Below, in pieces: positions 10,828 through 20,284 of a stretch of DNA of 64,000 bases. The number at the start of each line of letters is the position of its first letter. The first letter of the stretch is position 1. The notes beneath the pieces are model-generated. The model worked only from the letters and a program-made list of their open reading frames with translations, searched no databases and was not told the DNA's origin. The DNA comes from Microbulbifer hainanensis (lineage in GTDB: Bacteria > Pseudomonadota > Gammaproteobacteria > Pseudomonadales > Cellvibrionaceae): positions 124,001 to 188,000 of the forward strand of contig NZ_JACZCR010000003.1 of NCBI RefSeq assembly GCF_014904735.1, written 5' to 3'. Both the position numbers and the translations under genes were made by a program.

Positions 10828-10861
10828 AAAAGGGGAGGCGCCAAAAGTCACCTCCCCTTTT
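10828..10861 (-). terminator. strong hairpin between sdhB and sucA (terminator or attenuator)
   Basis: A perfect 11-bp stem (AAAAGGGGAGG / CCTCCCCTTTT) with a 12-base loop. On the minus strand the right arm ends in TTTT then G. It could partly terminate the sdhCDAB transcript and separate its level from that of sucAB. Confidence 0.6.
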
Positions 10862-10966
10862 CAACTTAGCACCGGCTCTTTGGCCGACTTTCTTGTAGAT
10901 AGGCGCCGCCGTTGGCGCCAAGCCCGACCAGCGGGCTCAACCGGGCTCAAAATGCTCTCGGCCCGA

Positions 10967-11671
10967 TCACACGGCCCGAGTCAACAACATATTGCGGATG
11001 TGACCGATAGCGCGCGTCGGGTTGAGACCTTTCGGGCACACGTTCACACAGTTCTGAATACCGTGGCAGCGGAATACGCTGAACGGATCGTCCAGGTTGG
11101 ACAGGCGTTCGTCGGTGGCGGTGTCGCGGCTGTCCGCCAGGAAGCGGTAAGCCTGCAGCAGGCCGGCAGGGCCGATGAACTTGTCCGGGTTCCACCAGAA
11201 AGAAGGACAGGCGGTGGAGCAGCACGCACACAGGATACATTCGTACAGGCCGTCCAGCTTTTCGCGGTCTTCCGGCGACTGCAGGCGCTCGATCGCCGGG
11301 GCCGGCGTGTCGTTCTGCAGGTACGGCTCGATCTTCTTGTACTGCTCGTAGAACTGCTCCATGTCCACAACCAGGTCACGGATGACCGGCAGGCCCGGCA
11401 GCGGGCGCAGTACCAGCTTGCCCTTGGGCGCTGCTTCGGACAGCGGCGTGGTGCAGGCCAGGCCATTCTTGCTGGAAATGTTCATACCGTCGGAACCGCA
11501 CACACCTTCGCGGCAGGAGCGGCGGAATGACAGGGTCGGATCCTGGGCCTTCAGCAGTTCCAGTACGTCCAGCACCATCAGGTCTTTGCCCTCGGTGTCC
11601 AGCTCGTAGTCCTGCATGTACGGCGCTTTGTCGGTTTCCGGGTTGTAACGGTAAATGCTTACTTTCAACAT
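10967..11671 (-). CDS. sdhB: succinate dehydrogenase iron-sulfur subunit
   Basis: 234 residues. The plant-type [2Fe-2S] site is CREGVCGSDGMN followed by C at NGLAC. The C-terminal ferredoxin-like domain binds [4Fe-4S] and [3Fe-4S] through CILCACCSTACP and CHGIQNCVNVCPKGLNP. It carries electrons from the SdhA flavin to the quinone site in SdhCD. It is the last gene of sdhCDAB, 19 bases after sdhA. Confidence 0.98.
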   Translation of the reverse strand: MLKVSIYRYNPETDKAPYMQDYELDTEGKDLMVLDVLELLKAQDPTLSFRRSCREGVCGSDGMNISSKNGLACTTPLSEAAPKGKLVLRPLPGLPVIRDLVVDMEQFYEQYKKIEPYLQNDTPAPAIERLQSPEDREKLDGLYECILCACCSTACPSFWWNPDKFIGPAGLLQAYRFLADSRDTATDERLSNLDDPFSVFRCHGIQNCVNVCPKGLNPTRAIGHIRNMLLTRAV

Positions 11672-11690
11672 ACTCTATTCCGCTCCCGAA

Positions 11691-13463
11691 TCAGTAAGTC
11701 CGAGCTTTCGGCTCGAAGGCTTCCATGGTGGTCGGCGCAAAGTTAACCGCGCGCTTGCCGACACGCTTCTCCGCCGGGAAGAACATGGAGTGACACAGCC
11801 AGTTTTCGTCGTCGCGTTCCTGGAAGTCTTCGCGGGCGTGGGCGCCGCGACTCTCGGTGCGGGTCTCCGCAGCGATGGCAGTAGCTTCTGCCACTTCCAG
11901 CAGGTTCTGCAGCTCCAGCGCTTCAACACGGGCGGTGTTGAATGCCTTGCTCTTGTCATCCAGGCGCACATTCTCGATACGGGTGCGCAGGTCTTCCAGT
12001 TTCTTCACACCTTCGGCCATGTAGTCGCCGCGGCGGAATACACCGAAGTGGTTCTGCATGACATTCTGCAGCTCGGTGCGGAGACTCGCAGCGGACTCGC
12101 CGTCGTTGCTGTTTTCCAGGCGGTTCAGGCGCGCCATGGCCGCTTCGATATCGGACTCGGAAGCCTCGCGGTTCTCGATACCTTCGCGCAGGGCCTTCTC
12201 GATGAAGAGACCGGAAGCGCGGCCGAAGACCACCAGGTCCAGCAGCGAGTTGCCGCCGAGGCGGTTGGCGCCGTGCACGGATACGCAGGCGACTTCGCCA
12301 CAGGCGTAGAAACCGTCGATCACCTGGTCATTGCCAGCGGCGTCCTGAGTCAGGGCCTGGCCATGCACGTTAGTGGGGATACCACCCATCATGTAGTGAC
12401 AGGTCGGCACAACCGGAATCGGGTCCTTGGTCGGATCCACGTGGGCAAAGGTCTTGGACAGCTCAAGGATACCCGGCAGGCGGCTGTGCAGCACGTCCTC
12501 ACCCAGGTGATCAAGCTTCAGGAACACGTGATCGCCGTTGGGGCCGGCGCCGCGACCGTCGAGGATTTCCAGCACCATGGAGCGGGCTACCACGTCGCGG
12601 GAAGCCAGGTCTTTGGCGTTCGGCGCGTAACGCTCCATGAAGCGCTCGCCGTCCTTGTTGATCAGGTAACCGCCTTCACCGCGACAACCTTCCGTTACCA
12701 GTACACCCGCGCCGGCAATACCGGTGGGGTGGAACTGCCACATCTCGATATCCTGCACCGGCATACCGGCGCGCAGGGCCATACCGACACCGTCACCGGT
12801 GTTGATGTGCGCGTTGGTAGTGGAGGCAAAAATACGACCCGCACCACCGGTGGCGAATACGGTCGCCTTGGACTTGATGAATACCACTTCGCCATCTTCG
12901 ATACAGATGGCGATGACACCCACCACAGCACCGTCCTGGTTCTTCACCAGGTCGACCGCGAACCACTCGTTCAGGAATACGGTATTGTGCTTGACGTTGT
13001 TCTGGTAAAGCGTGTGCAGCAGTGCGTGACCTGTACGGTCAGCCGCCGCACAGGTGCGGGCAGCCTGGCCGCCGCGACCGAAATCCTTGGACTGGCCTCC
13101 GAACGGACGCTGGTAGATGCGGCCTTCTTTAGTACGGGAGAACGGCAGGCCCATGTGCTCGAGCTCGAACACGGCTTCTGGGCCTACGGAACACATGTAC
13201 TCGATCGCGTCCTGGTCACCGATATAGTCGGAGCCTTTGACCGTGTCGTACATGTGCCAGCGCCAATCGTCGTTGGGATCGTCACTGGCGATCGCACAAG
13301 TGATACCGCCCTGGGCGGATACGGTGTGCGAGCGCGTCGGGAATACTTTGGTGATGACCGCAGTCTTGAAGCCGGACTGGGCCATCTGCAGGGCCGCGCG
13401 CATACCCGCGCCGCCGCCGCCGATTACAATCCCGTCAAAGGATATGGTTCGCATGTTCGACAT
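11691..13463 (-). CDS. sdhA: succinate dehydrogenase flavoprotein subunit
   Basis: 590 residues, close to the usual 588. It oxidises succinate to fumarate at a covalently bound FAD. Features are the [11 protein letters not shown] dinucleotide motif, the flavinylated histidine H46 in [11 protein letters not shown], and the substrate-binding [11 protein letters not shown] and R-rich regions ([24 protein letters not shown]). Three bases separate it from sdhD upstream. Confidence 0.98.
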   Translation of the reverse strand: MSNMRTISFDGIVIGGGGAGMRAALQMAQSGFKTAVITKVFPTRSHTVSAQGGITCAIASDDPNDDWRWHMYDTVKGSDYIGDQDAIEYMCSVGPEAVFELEHMGLPFSRTKEGRIYQRPFGGQSKDFGRGGQAARTCAAADRTGHALLHTLYQNNVKHNTVFLNEWFAVDLVKNQDGAVVGVIAICIEDGEVVFIKSKATVFATGGAGRIFASTTNAHINTGDGVGMALRAGMPVQDIEMWQFHPTGIAGAGVLVTEGCRGEGGYLINKDGERFMERYAPNAKDLASRDVVARSMVLEILDGRGAGPNGDHVFLKLDHLGEDVLHSRLPGILELSKTFAHVDPTKDPIPVVPTCHYMMGGIPTNVHGQALTQDAAGNDQVIDGFYACGEVACVSVHGANRLGGNSLLDLVVFGRASGLFIEKALREGIENREASESDIEAAMARLNRLENSNDGESAASLRTELQNVMQNHFGVFRRGDYMAEGVKKLEDLRTRIENVRLDDKSKAFNTARVEALELQNLLEVAEATAIAAETRTESRGAHAREDFQERDDENWLCHSMFFPAEKRVGKRAVNFAPTTMEAFEPKARTY

Positions 13464-13466
13464 AAA

Positions 13467-13841
13467 TTACACCCCCCACAGAATTTCAACGCCCCACACC
13501 ACATAGATCACGGCAACCGCCGCCAGCAGCACTTCCACGAGAAGGCGCAGTGCGGTGGCCTTCGGGCCCATCATGCGGTTGGTGATGTAGTCGGTAACGA
13601 CAGACCAGAGACCGATCCAGGCATGGACGACCGTGGAAAGCAGCGTTACCAGGCTGAAGATACGCACCCAGCTCTGGGCGAACAGCGCCGACCAGCTCTC
13701 GTAGCCGAAATCGTCACTGAAAAAGATGAACCCAACAATAAAGAGGGTATAGGCGATCAACACCAGAGCAGTGACCCGCTGGTACAACCAGTCGAAAGTA
13801 CCGCTGCGTCCGAAGCTTGTTACTGTTCTTACCACAACCAT
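13467..13841 (-). CDS. sdhD: succinate dehydrogenase hydrophobic membrane anchor
   Basis: 124 residues with three predicted membrane helices (about 20-40, 58-78 and 98-120). The segment STVVHAWIGLWSVVTDY contains the conserved H-x-W/R-x-G...D-Y pattern of the heme/quinone-binding anchor. Its start overlaps the sdhC stop by 13 bases, which implies coupled translation. It is named from position and family pattern. Confidence 0.94.
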   Translation of the reverse strand: MVVVRTVTSFGRSGTFDWLYQRVTALVLIAYTLFIVGFIFFSDDFGYESWSALFAQSWVRIFSLVTLLSTVVHAWIGLWSVVTDYITNRMMGPKATALRLLVEVLLAAVAVIYVVWGVEILWGV

Positions 13842-14203
13842 ACCCCCGCCAGCAGAATAAGGATTACACTCAGCACGAGCACCAGCACGGCGCCGCGACG
13901 ACCACCTTCCAGGGACTCACCAATCCCCAGATCCATCAGCAGGTGACGTACACCAGCCAACAGGTGGTAGATAAGAGCCGCCAGGGAAGCCCACAAAATG
14001 AGCTTGGCGGGAATACTGTTGAATGCTGCCGCCATATCGGCGAAGCCCTGTTCGGATTCCAGGCTCGCATCGAGCATGTACAGCAGCAATGCCACCACGG
14101 CGAAGAGAACCACGCCGGATACACGATGCAAAATGGAAACCAGAGCGGCAGCGGGAAGCTTGATAGTGGAAATGTCTAAATTGACAGGTCTGTTTTTGTT
14201 CAC
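13829..14203 (-). CDS. sdhC: succinate dehydrogenase cytochrome b556 subunit
   Basis: 124 residues, beginning with GTG (MNKNRPVNLDI). The motif SILHRVSGVVLF near residue 24 is the SdhC signature, and HLLAGVRHLLMD supplies the axial-histidine region. Three membrane helices are visible. It is the first gene of the sdhCDAB operon. AAGG lies about 12 bases before the GTG. It faces gltA across a 648-base divergent region. Confidence 0.96.
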   Translation of the reverse strand: MNKNRPVNLDISTIKLPAAALVSILHRVSGVVLFAVVALLLYMLDASLESEQGFADMAAAFNSIPAKLILWASLAALIYHLLAGVRHLLMDLGIGESLEGGRRGAVLVLVLSVILILLAGVWLW

Positions 14204-14851
14204 AGGAAAAACACCTTGTTGCCCTGAACGACCGGGCGCCCGTTAGCTTTTCAATGGAGGGGGCGGACTGCTTGCTGATCACTTTGCGCACGACTCGTTT
14301 AAGCTCTGTACAAAGCGGCCGTACCATGGCGCAAGCCGCGCGGATTATAGGCATTCGATCTTCAAAACACAATGAACGCCTCCGCCAGCACGGCAATAAC
14401 AGCCTCCTATTTAGCGAAGCCGACTCGGAACCAGATGGCAAAATTTCCACGGAAAATCTGTACCGGATACAGGTAAAAGCTCTAGTGGTAGTGGCCCGGG
14501 CCGCATTTCCTGTTGTTAGGAGACTGATCGTCCACCCTATTTGGTTTGACAATTCCCGGCGCGCCACTTAAGTTTGGCCCCGCTCAAAAAGCCCACCGGA
14601 GCCCAAAAAGGCGCAAAATCGCGCCTTACCAGGAGCGGGCTGCATGCATTTGGTGCCGGCATTGGAACTCTGCAGTCGCCTGATCCGGCGCCTTCCCAGG
14701 GAATTCGATTCAACCCCGGCCCCGCCAGTTCTGGCGGGTCGCCATACCGTGTACAGGGCCCTGCCCTGTACCCAAGCACAATGGCCCGGCAAGCAACCCT
14801 GTATCAGTGGCCGTCCGCGAAGGCAGCAAAAGAACATTTGAGGAGTCCGCA
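14204..14851. promoter_or_regulatory. divergent sdhC/gltA control region
   Basis: No convincing gene is seen in these 648 bases. Toward gltA there is TTGACA at 14546-14551 with a weak -10 (TAAGTT) 17 bases on, and then a leader of about 270 bases carrying two strong hairpins. Toward sdhC no clear promoter could be picked by eye. The divergent sdh/gltA arrangement is common in gammaproteobacteria and usually receives global carbon and oxygen control; no operator was recognised here. Confidence 0.5.
14721..14771 (+). other. two perfect hairpins in the gltA leader
   Basis: Hairpin 1 (14721-14738) is CCCGCCA-GTTC-TGGCGGG. Hairpin 2 (14751-14771) is GTACAGGGC-CCT-GCCCTGTAC. They end 80 bases before the gltA ATG, and neither is followed by a T-run. 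They are either structured 5' UTR or stacked palindromic protein sites. Confidence 0.5.
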
Positions 14852-16141
<1,290 letters not shown>

Positions 16142-16161
16142 GGGCGGACCGCTCCAGCAAT

Positions 16162-16190
16162 AAAAAACCCGGCAACTGCCGGGTTTTTTT
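16162..16190 (+). terminator. rho-independent terminator after gltA
   Basis: CCCGGCA-ACTGCCGGG-type stem flanked by an A6 tract and followed by T7, starting 21 bases after the stop codon. Confidence 0.93.
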
Positions 16191-16326
16191 GTCCCTCAAG
16201 CCAGCCTTCTGTCACCTACACTACGCCCGTCCAGCACTCCTCCCGGCTGCCCGCTACCACTGCTCACCGACGCAGATACCCCCAATAAAACCAAATAACG
16301 GCAAACAGTTCCGCCCCTTGACAGGT

Positions 16327-16374
16327 AATTACAGTGGCTGTAATTTCTGAACTGGGTACTTACAGTAGCTGTAA
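16327..16374. promoter_or_regulatory. pair of palindromic operators upstream of the TonB receptor
   Basis: Site 1 (16327-16345) is AATTACAG-TGG-CTGTAATT. Site 2 (16360-16374) is TTACAG-TAG-CTGTAA. The centres are 31 bases apart, close to three helical turns, so dimers would lie on one face of the DNA. The sites end 213 bases before the receptor start codon. The rest of the 397-base gap after gltA shows nothing I can assign. The cognate regulator is not identified. Confidence 0.65.
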
Positions 16375-16587
16375 CTTATGCACTACTTAAAGGCGCGATT
16401 GCGAACCGCATACCGGCCTGGTCGCAACTTGTTGCAAACGCTAACTCCCGTCGTAACCCGGCGGGATGGCAGCTCGGCAGCACCAGCCCCTCACAGGACG
16501 CTATCAACTTAGCGGCCACGCAGTTGTGAAAGGAGATACCCCGACGGAGTGACCTCGATAAACAATAAAGACCAGAGGACAGACGAG

Positions 16588-19008
16588 ATGAGACGCAACT
16601 TACTTTCCCTAGCAATTGCCACCAGCGTGGTCGTGGCGCCGCAAACTTTTGCCCAAACCCTGGAAGAAGTGACTGTAACGGCGCAAAAGCGTGCACAGAG
16701 CGCACAGGACGTGGCCATCAGCATTGCCGCCATGGGCAGCGATGACCTGGAAAAACTCGGCGTAATGGAAGCCTCACAACTCACCGAATTTGTGCCCAAC
16801 ATGGAGCTGAGCACGTCACCCGACTCCGGCATCCCCATTTTCGTGATTCGCGGCGTGGGCCTGCAGGACTACAACGCCAACAACACCCCGACCACCGCCG
16901 TGGTGGTGGACGATGTGTACCAGCCCTTCGGCGTCTACGGCGCATTTGCGATGTTTGACACCGAGCGCGTGGAAATACTGAAGGGCCCGCAGGGCGGCTT
17001 GTACGGACGCAACTCCACCGGCGGCGCCATCAATATCGTGTCCCGCCGGCCCGAATTTGATAAGAACCAGGCCAACGCCGCCGTGGATGTAGGCAACTAC
17101 GGCACCTTCAACGTGCGCGCCGGTGCCGACCTGTCCATCGCCGACAACCTGGCGGCGCGGGTGGCGCTGCAGAACGAACTGAGCGAAGGCTGGTTCGAAA
17201 ACACCTACCTGGACCGCAAACAGGGCGGCCGCGACAAGACCCAGGCGCGCATCACCCTGTCCTACGAGCCCACCGACAACCTGCATCTGGACCTGCGCCA
17301 GACTTTCGGCCGCGACAAGTCCGAGGTGGGTATTCCGGAGCCCGAAGGTTACTGGAAGCCGAACAGCAGCCCTTGGTCCCAGCCTTATTATATCGGGGAC
17401 GGGCGGGGCAACGCCCTCCCCGACTTCACCGGGCCCATTCCCGGCGATTACTGTGATGCGATCATTAACACCGGCATTCCCGATGCCAGCTGTGTGAACA
17501 TCAACGGCAAGGCGCCGGACGGTATCTACCGCGGTGAAGATGCTACCGTGCGCCACTTCGACGACACCTTCAATTCCACCTCGTTTAACGTGGAGTGGGA
17601 CCTGGATGCCGTGACCCTGGTATCCGTGACCAACTTTACGACCCTGGACTTTTTCCACGTCAACGGCTCCGGCAGTGTCGGCACCGGCGCGGCGAACCAG
17701 GACGAGTGGGAGGCCTATGCCGAGCTGGTCGGTCGCGACATCAACTTCGACGACAACTACATCACCAACTACAGCTCGGATATCAACTCCCTGTCCCAGG
17801 AACTGCGCCTGCTGTCGAATAGCGACGGGCCCTTCAACTGGATGGCGGGCGCCAGCTACGCCCAGGATCAGCTCGACGAAAACCGGACCTGTACCTTCAG
17901 TGCCAACCTGTACGCCGACTGGGTCGCCTTCCCCGGCTGCGGCACCATGGAATACGAGCAGGAGACCAAGGTCAGCTCCGTGTACGGTCAGCTGGTATAC
18001 GACTTCAACGAAGCCTTCACCCTGACCACCGACCTGCGCTACACCCGCGAGCAGAAAGATTATGTCGGCGGCGTGGTGCTCAACGCCGGCGCCTGGGCCT
18101 GTAACGCCTGGGGCATCGATGATTATCAGGCCTGTCTTGCTGAATATGAGGACAAGCCATTTGTGCTGTCTTCCGGCACGCCGGCGACCTACGATGAGAA
18201 GGATCCGTCGTGGAAAGTGACACTGGACTGGAAACCCACCGAAGACACCCTGCTCTACACAAGCGTGGGCCACACCTTCAAGTCCGGCGGATTCTTCGGC
18301 GGCTTCTTCTTCAATGCCGAGGCGGTGGAATCCTACAAGCCGGAAACCAACACAGCGGTAGAGCTGGGCTTCAAGTCCACCCTGGCGGAGGACACCATGC
18401 AGCTGAACGGTGCCATCTTCCACTACGACTACAAGGGCTTCCAGTCGCCGCTGGAAATCCAGAACGGCAACGCTACCTTCTCGGGCCTGACCAATATGGG
18501 TGACGTCGAGACCCGTGGCGCCGAGCTGGATCTGCGCTGGCTGCCGATCATGGGGCTGGATCTGCGTGTAGGCGTCGGCTACATGGACACTGAAATCGTG
18601 AAGGGCCCGAGCGGCACCGGCCGTATCTACGATCTCTTCGGTCGGGAAGTGGATGTGGTCGGCAACGAGCTCAACAACGCCCCCGGCCTGAGCGTGAGCT
18701 CCCTGGCGCGCTATGAGTTTGGCGTTACTGACGAGCTCGGCGCGGCACTGCAGCTGGGTGTTAACTGGACCGATGACTACTACCTGAGCATCACCAACGA
18801 GCCCTACGCCAAGGAAGATGGCGGCACCCTGGTCAATGCCCGCGCGGAACTGTTCCAGGAAGCCGGCGACTGGACCGTGTCACTGTGGGGCAGGAACCTG
18901 ACCGATCGTCACTATCGCACCAGCACCAATGACGACGGCATTTTAAACAACTACTCCAGCTGGAGCGCGCCACGCACCTTCGGTGCAACTCTGTCTTACA
19001 ACTTCTGA
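16588..19008 (+). CDS. TonB-dependent outer-membrane receptor
   Basis: 806 residues from MRRNLLSLAIATS, a signal peptide likely cut after TFA (residue 22). The start is supported by AGAGGA upstream. The plug domain shows LEEVTVTAQKR, VDDVYQPFG, RVEILKGPQGGLYGRNSTGGAINIVS, and the barrel ends in aromatic F (ATLSYNF). It imports a large or scarce ligand using TonB energy. Three cysteine pairs (C289/C302, C435/C451, C505/C516) sit in predicted outer loops and probably form disulfides. The gene stands alone with its own terminator and no transporter or enzyme partners, so the ligand is unknown. The upstream operator pair suggests specific regulation. Confidence 0.93.
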   Translation: MRRNLLSLAIATSVVVAPQTFAQTLEEVTVTAQKRAQSAQDVAISIAAMGSDDLEKLGVMEASQLTEFVPNMELSTSPDSGIPIFVIRGVGLQDYNANNTPTTAVVVDDVYQPFGVYGAFAMFDTERVEILKGPQGGLYGRNSTGGAINIVSRRPEFDKNQANAAVDVGNYGTFNVRAGADLSIADNLAARVALQNELSEGWFENTYLDRKQGGRDKTQARITLSYEPTDNLHLDLRQTFGRDKSEVGIPEPEGYWKPNSSPWSQPYYIGDGRGNALPDFTGPIPGDYCDAIINTGIPDASCVNINGKAPDGIYRGEDATVRHFDDTFNSTSFNVEWDLDAVTLVSVTNFTTLDFFHVNGSGSVGTGAANQDEWEAYAELVGRDINFDDNYITNYSSDINSLSQELRLLSNSDGPFNWMAGASYAQDQLDENRTCTFSANLYADWVAFPGCGTMEYEQETKVSSVYGQLVYDFNEAFTLTTDLRYTREQKDYVGGVVLNAGAWACNAWGIDDYQACLAEYEDKPFVLSSGTPATYDEKDPSWKVTLDWKPTEDTLLYTSVGHTFKSGGFFGGFFFNAEAVESYKPETNTAVELGFKSTLAEDTMQLNGAIFHYDYKGFQSPLEIQNGNATFSGLTNMGDVETRGAELDLRWLPIMGLDLRVGVGYMDTEIVKGPSGTGRIYDLFGREVDVVGNELNNAPGLSVSSLARYEFGVTDELGAALQLGVNWTDDYYLSITNEPYAKEDGGTLVNARAELFQEAGDWTVSLWGRNLTDRHYRTSTNDDGILNNYSSWSAPRTFGATLSYNF

Positions 19009-19050
19009 TTCCATCCAGCCGACCATCGCTGCGGTGGTCACTTAGGAATA

Positions 19051-19074
19051 GCGGCCCGCGTGGCCGCTTTTTTT
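19051..19074 (+). terminator. rho-independent terminator after the TonB receptor
   Basis: GCGGCC-CGCGT-GGCCGC followed by T7, 43 bases after the stop codon. Confidence 0.92.
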
Positions 19075-19182
19075 ATATTCGACTGCCGGCATATTGCCCC
19101 TGCCCTTCCGTTGGAGATCGCCGGTCCACTATACAGTTTCTACATTCGTGGACTCGCGGAATACCGAATGCTTCACCAGGTG

Positions 19183-19353
19183 TTAAGCGGACCTTCTCGC
19201 TTCATCCGCCCGTGTCAGCTGTAGTCCGGCCATACCCAGCGCGACTAGGCGCCCCTCGAGCAGCAATAAGATGCACTCCACTGCCATAAAAAGCCCGACT
19301 ACTGCCGGGTTTTCGTGCTCGCACGCCAGGAAAGCGTGAACCTGTTCCCACAT
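19183..19353 (-). CDS. possible small protein, 56 residues, unknown
   Basis: An open frame starting MWEQVHAFLACEHENPAVVG and ending in TRADEARRSA. The middle (residues 18-46) is hydrophobic, including a run of four leucines before EGRLVALGMAGLQL, and could be a membrane helix or a packed helix. GAGGTGA lies ten bases before the ATG, and the upstream DNA is AT-rich. It occupies most of the otherwise empty 449-base gap between the TonB receptor and the hemerythrin gene. The inverted repeat at 19288-19313 that resembles a terminator lies inside this frame. I do not recognise the protein; the tail resembles that of some TetR-type regulators, so a truncated regulator is an alternative. Confidence 0.35.
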   Translation of the reverse strand: MWEQVHAFLACEHENPAVVGLFMAVECILLLLEGRLVALGMAGLQLTRADEARRSA

Positions 19354-19523
19354 TAAACGAGAATCACCTCAAGATAAAATAAAATTCTACAAAAGATGAA
19401 GAATAGAGGGCAAAATTCCCAACTTTATTTATATAAGAATCATGCCGACCCTGAATAGCCCATTTTCGGCTGGCCCCGGGCGACGGCACTGCCCTTTTCA
19501 AAACTAACAAGAGCACAGAAACG

Positions 19524-20045
19524 ATGTTCGGCATCTTCTCTAAGAAATCAAAAGGTGGACGCCCCACAGAGGAAGCAATCGCTGGCGGCACCAGAGCAGG
19601 CGCAAAACCAACACGCACCATAAACTACGATCCCGGCCTAATTACTTCACTTAAAAATGATCATCATGATCTCGTCGAGATTTTTCAGCGTGTCTGGTCT
19701 GAGGGGTATGAGGTACATAACTTTCGCAAGCTGTCCGACCTCCTGAGGCAGTTCAAATCGGGATTCCAGGCACACCTAATCAAGGAGAATGTGCGCTTTT
19801 ACGTCTACCTGGAACAGGCCCTGGCGGAAGATGTACACACACTGCAGATCGTCAAGGATTTCCGCACCGATATGAACGAAATTGCCAACGCCGTGGTGCA
19901 GTTCTGCAAGCGTTACACCCACGAGGCCTACACCCAGGAGATGGTGCGGGACTTCAAACGCGACTACCACAAGATCGGCGAGGCCCTGACCCGGCGCGTG
20001 ACGCTGGAGGAAGGCGAGCTGTACACCCTTTACCAACCCTCCTGA
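19524..20045 (+). CDS. hemerythrin (HHE) domain protein
   Basis: 173 residues. A short basic N-terminus (FSKKSKGGRPTEE) precedes a helical domain with the HHE-type residues LKNDHHDLVEIFQRV, FQAHLIKENVRFYVYLEQAL and YTHEAYTQEM. Such non-haem di-iron domains bind O2, NO or iron and often take part in oxygen or nitrosative-stress responses; the specific role here is not shown. It has no signal peptide and is therefore cytoplasmic. It is monocistronic or loosely linked to the redox operon that begins 240 bases downstream. Its leader (19380-19440) is AT-rich with a TATAAG box. Confidence 0.8.
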   Translation: MFGIFSKKSKGGRPTEEAIAGGTRAGAKPTRTINYDPGLITSLKNDHHDLVEIFQRVWSEGYEVHNFRKLSDLLRQFKSGFQAHLIKENVRFYVYLEQALAEDVHTLQIVKDFRTDMNEIANAVVQFCKRYTHEAYTQEMVRDFKRDYHKIGEALTRRVTLEEGELYTLYQPS

Positions 20046-20204
20046 TCCGCTCTTCTCCGCGGCTGCCCATCCGGGCCGCCCGCCACTCCCCACACGTTAT
20101 CACCACTTCCGGCCACCGCACTGATCATCGCGACAATTGGTCCTAGGTCACATTTCAATTGCGAACTGTTTTATTTTATTTAAATATATGAGCATTAAGA
20201 TCTA

Positions 20205-20210
20205 TATAAT
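20205..20210 (+). promoter_or_regulatory. -10-like element before the redox operon
   Basis: A perfect TATAAT sits in a strongly AT-rich stretch (20155-20230), 75 bases before the proposed start codon. No acceptable -35 was found at 16-18 bases, which would fit an activator-dependent promoter. No FNR or CRP palindrome was recognised. Confidence 0.35.
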
Positions 20211-20284
20211 AATTACAAATTAGAATATCCGACCAAAGTTTTCGGACTCATCGCCAAAAAATTTACGATAAGGCAAAGCCGTTG

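Noticed and set aside
14546-14574. Confident sigma-70 promoter for gltA at TTGACA
   Set aside because: The -35 is perfect, but the -10 at 17 bases matches only three positions, so it is left as a possibility in the region entry.
19288-19313. Terminator-like repeat (AAAAGCCCG ... CGGGTTTT) between the TonB receptor and the hemerythrin gene
   Set aside because: The stem is only four solid pairs with a bulge, the receptor already has a strong terminator at 19051, and the repeat lies within a plausible small reading frame.
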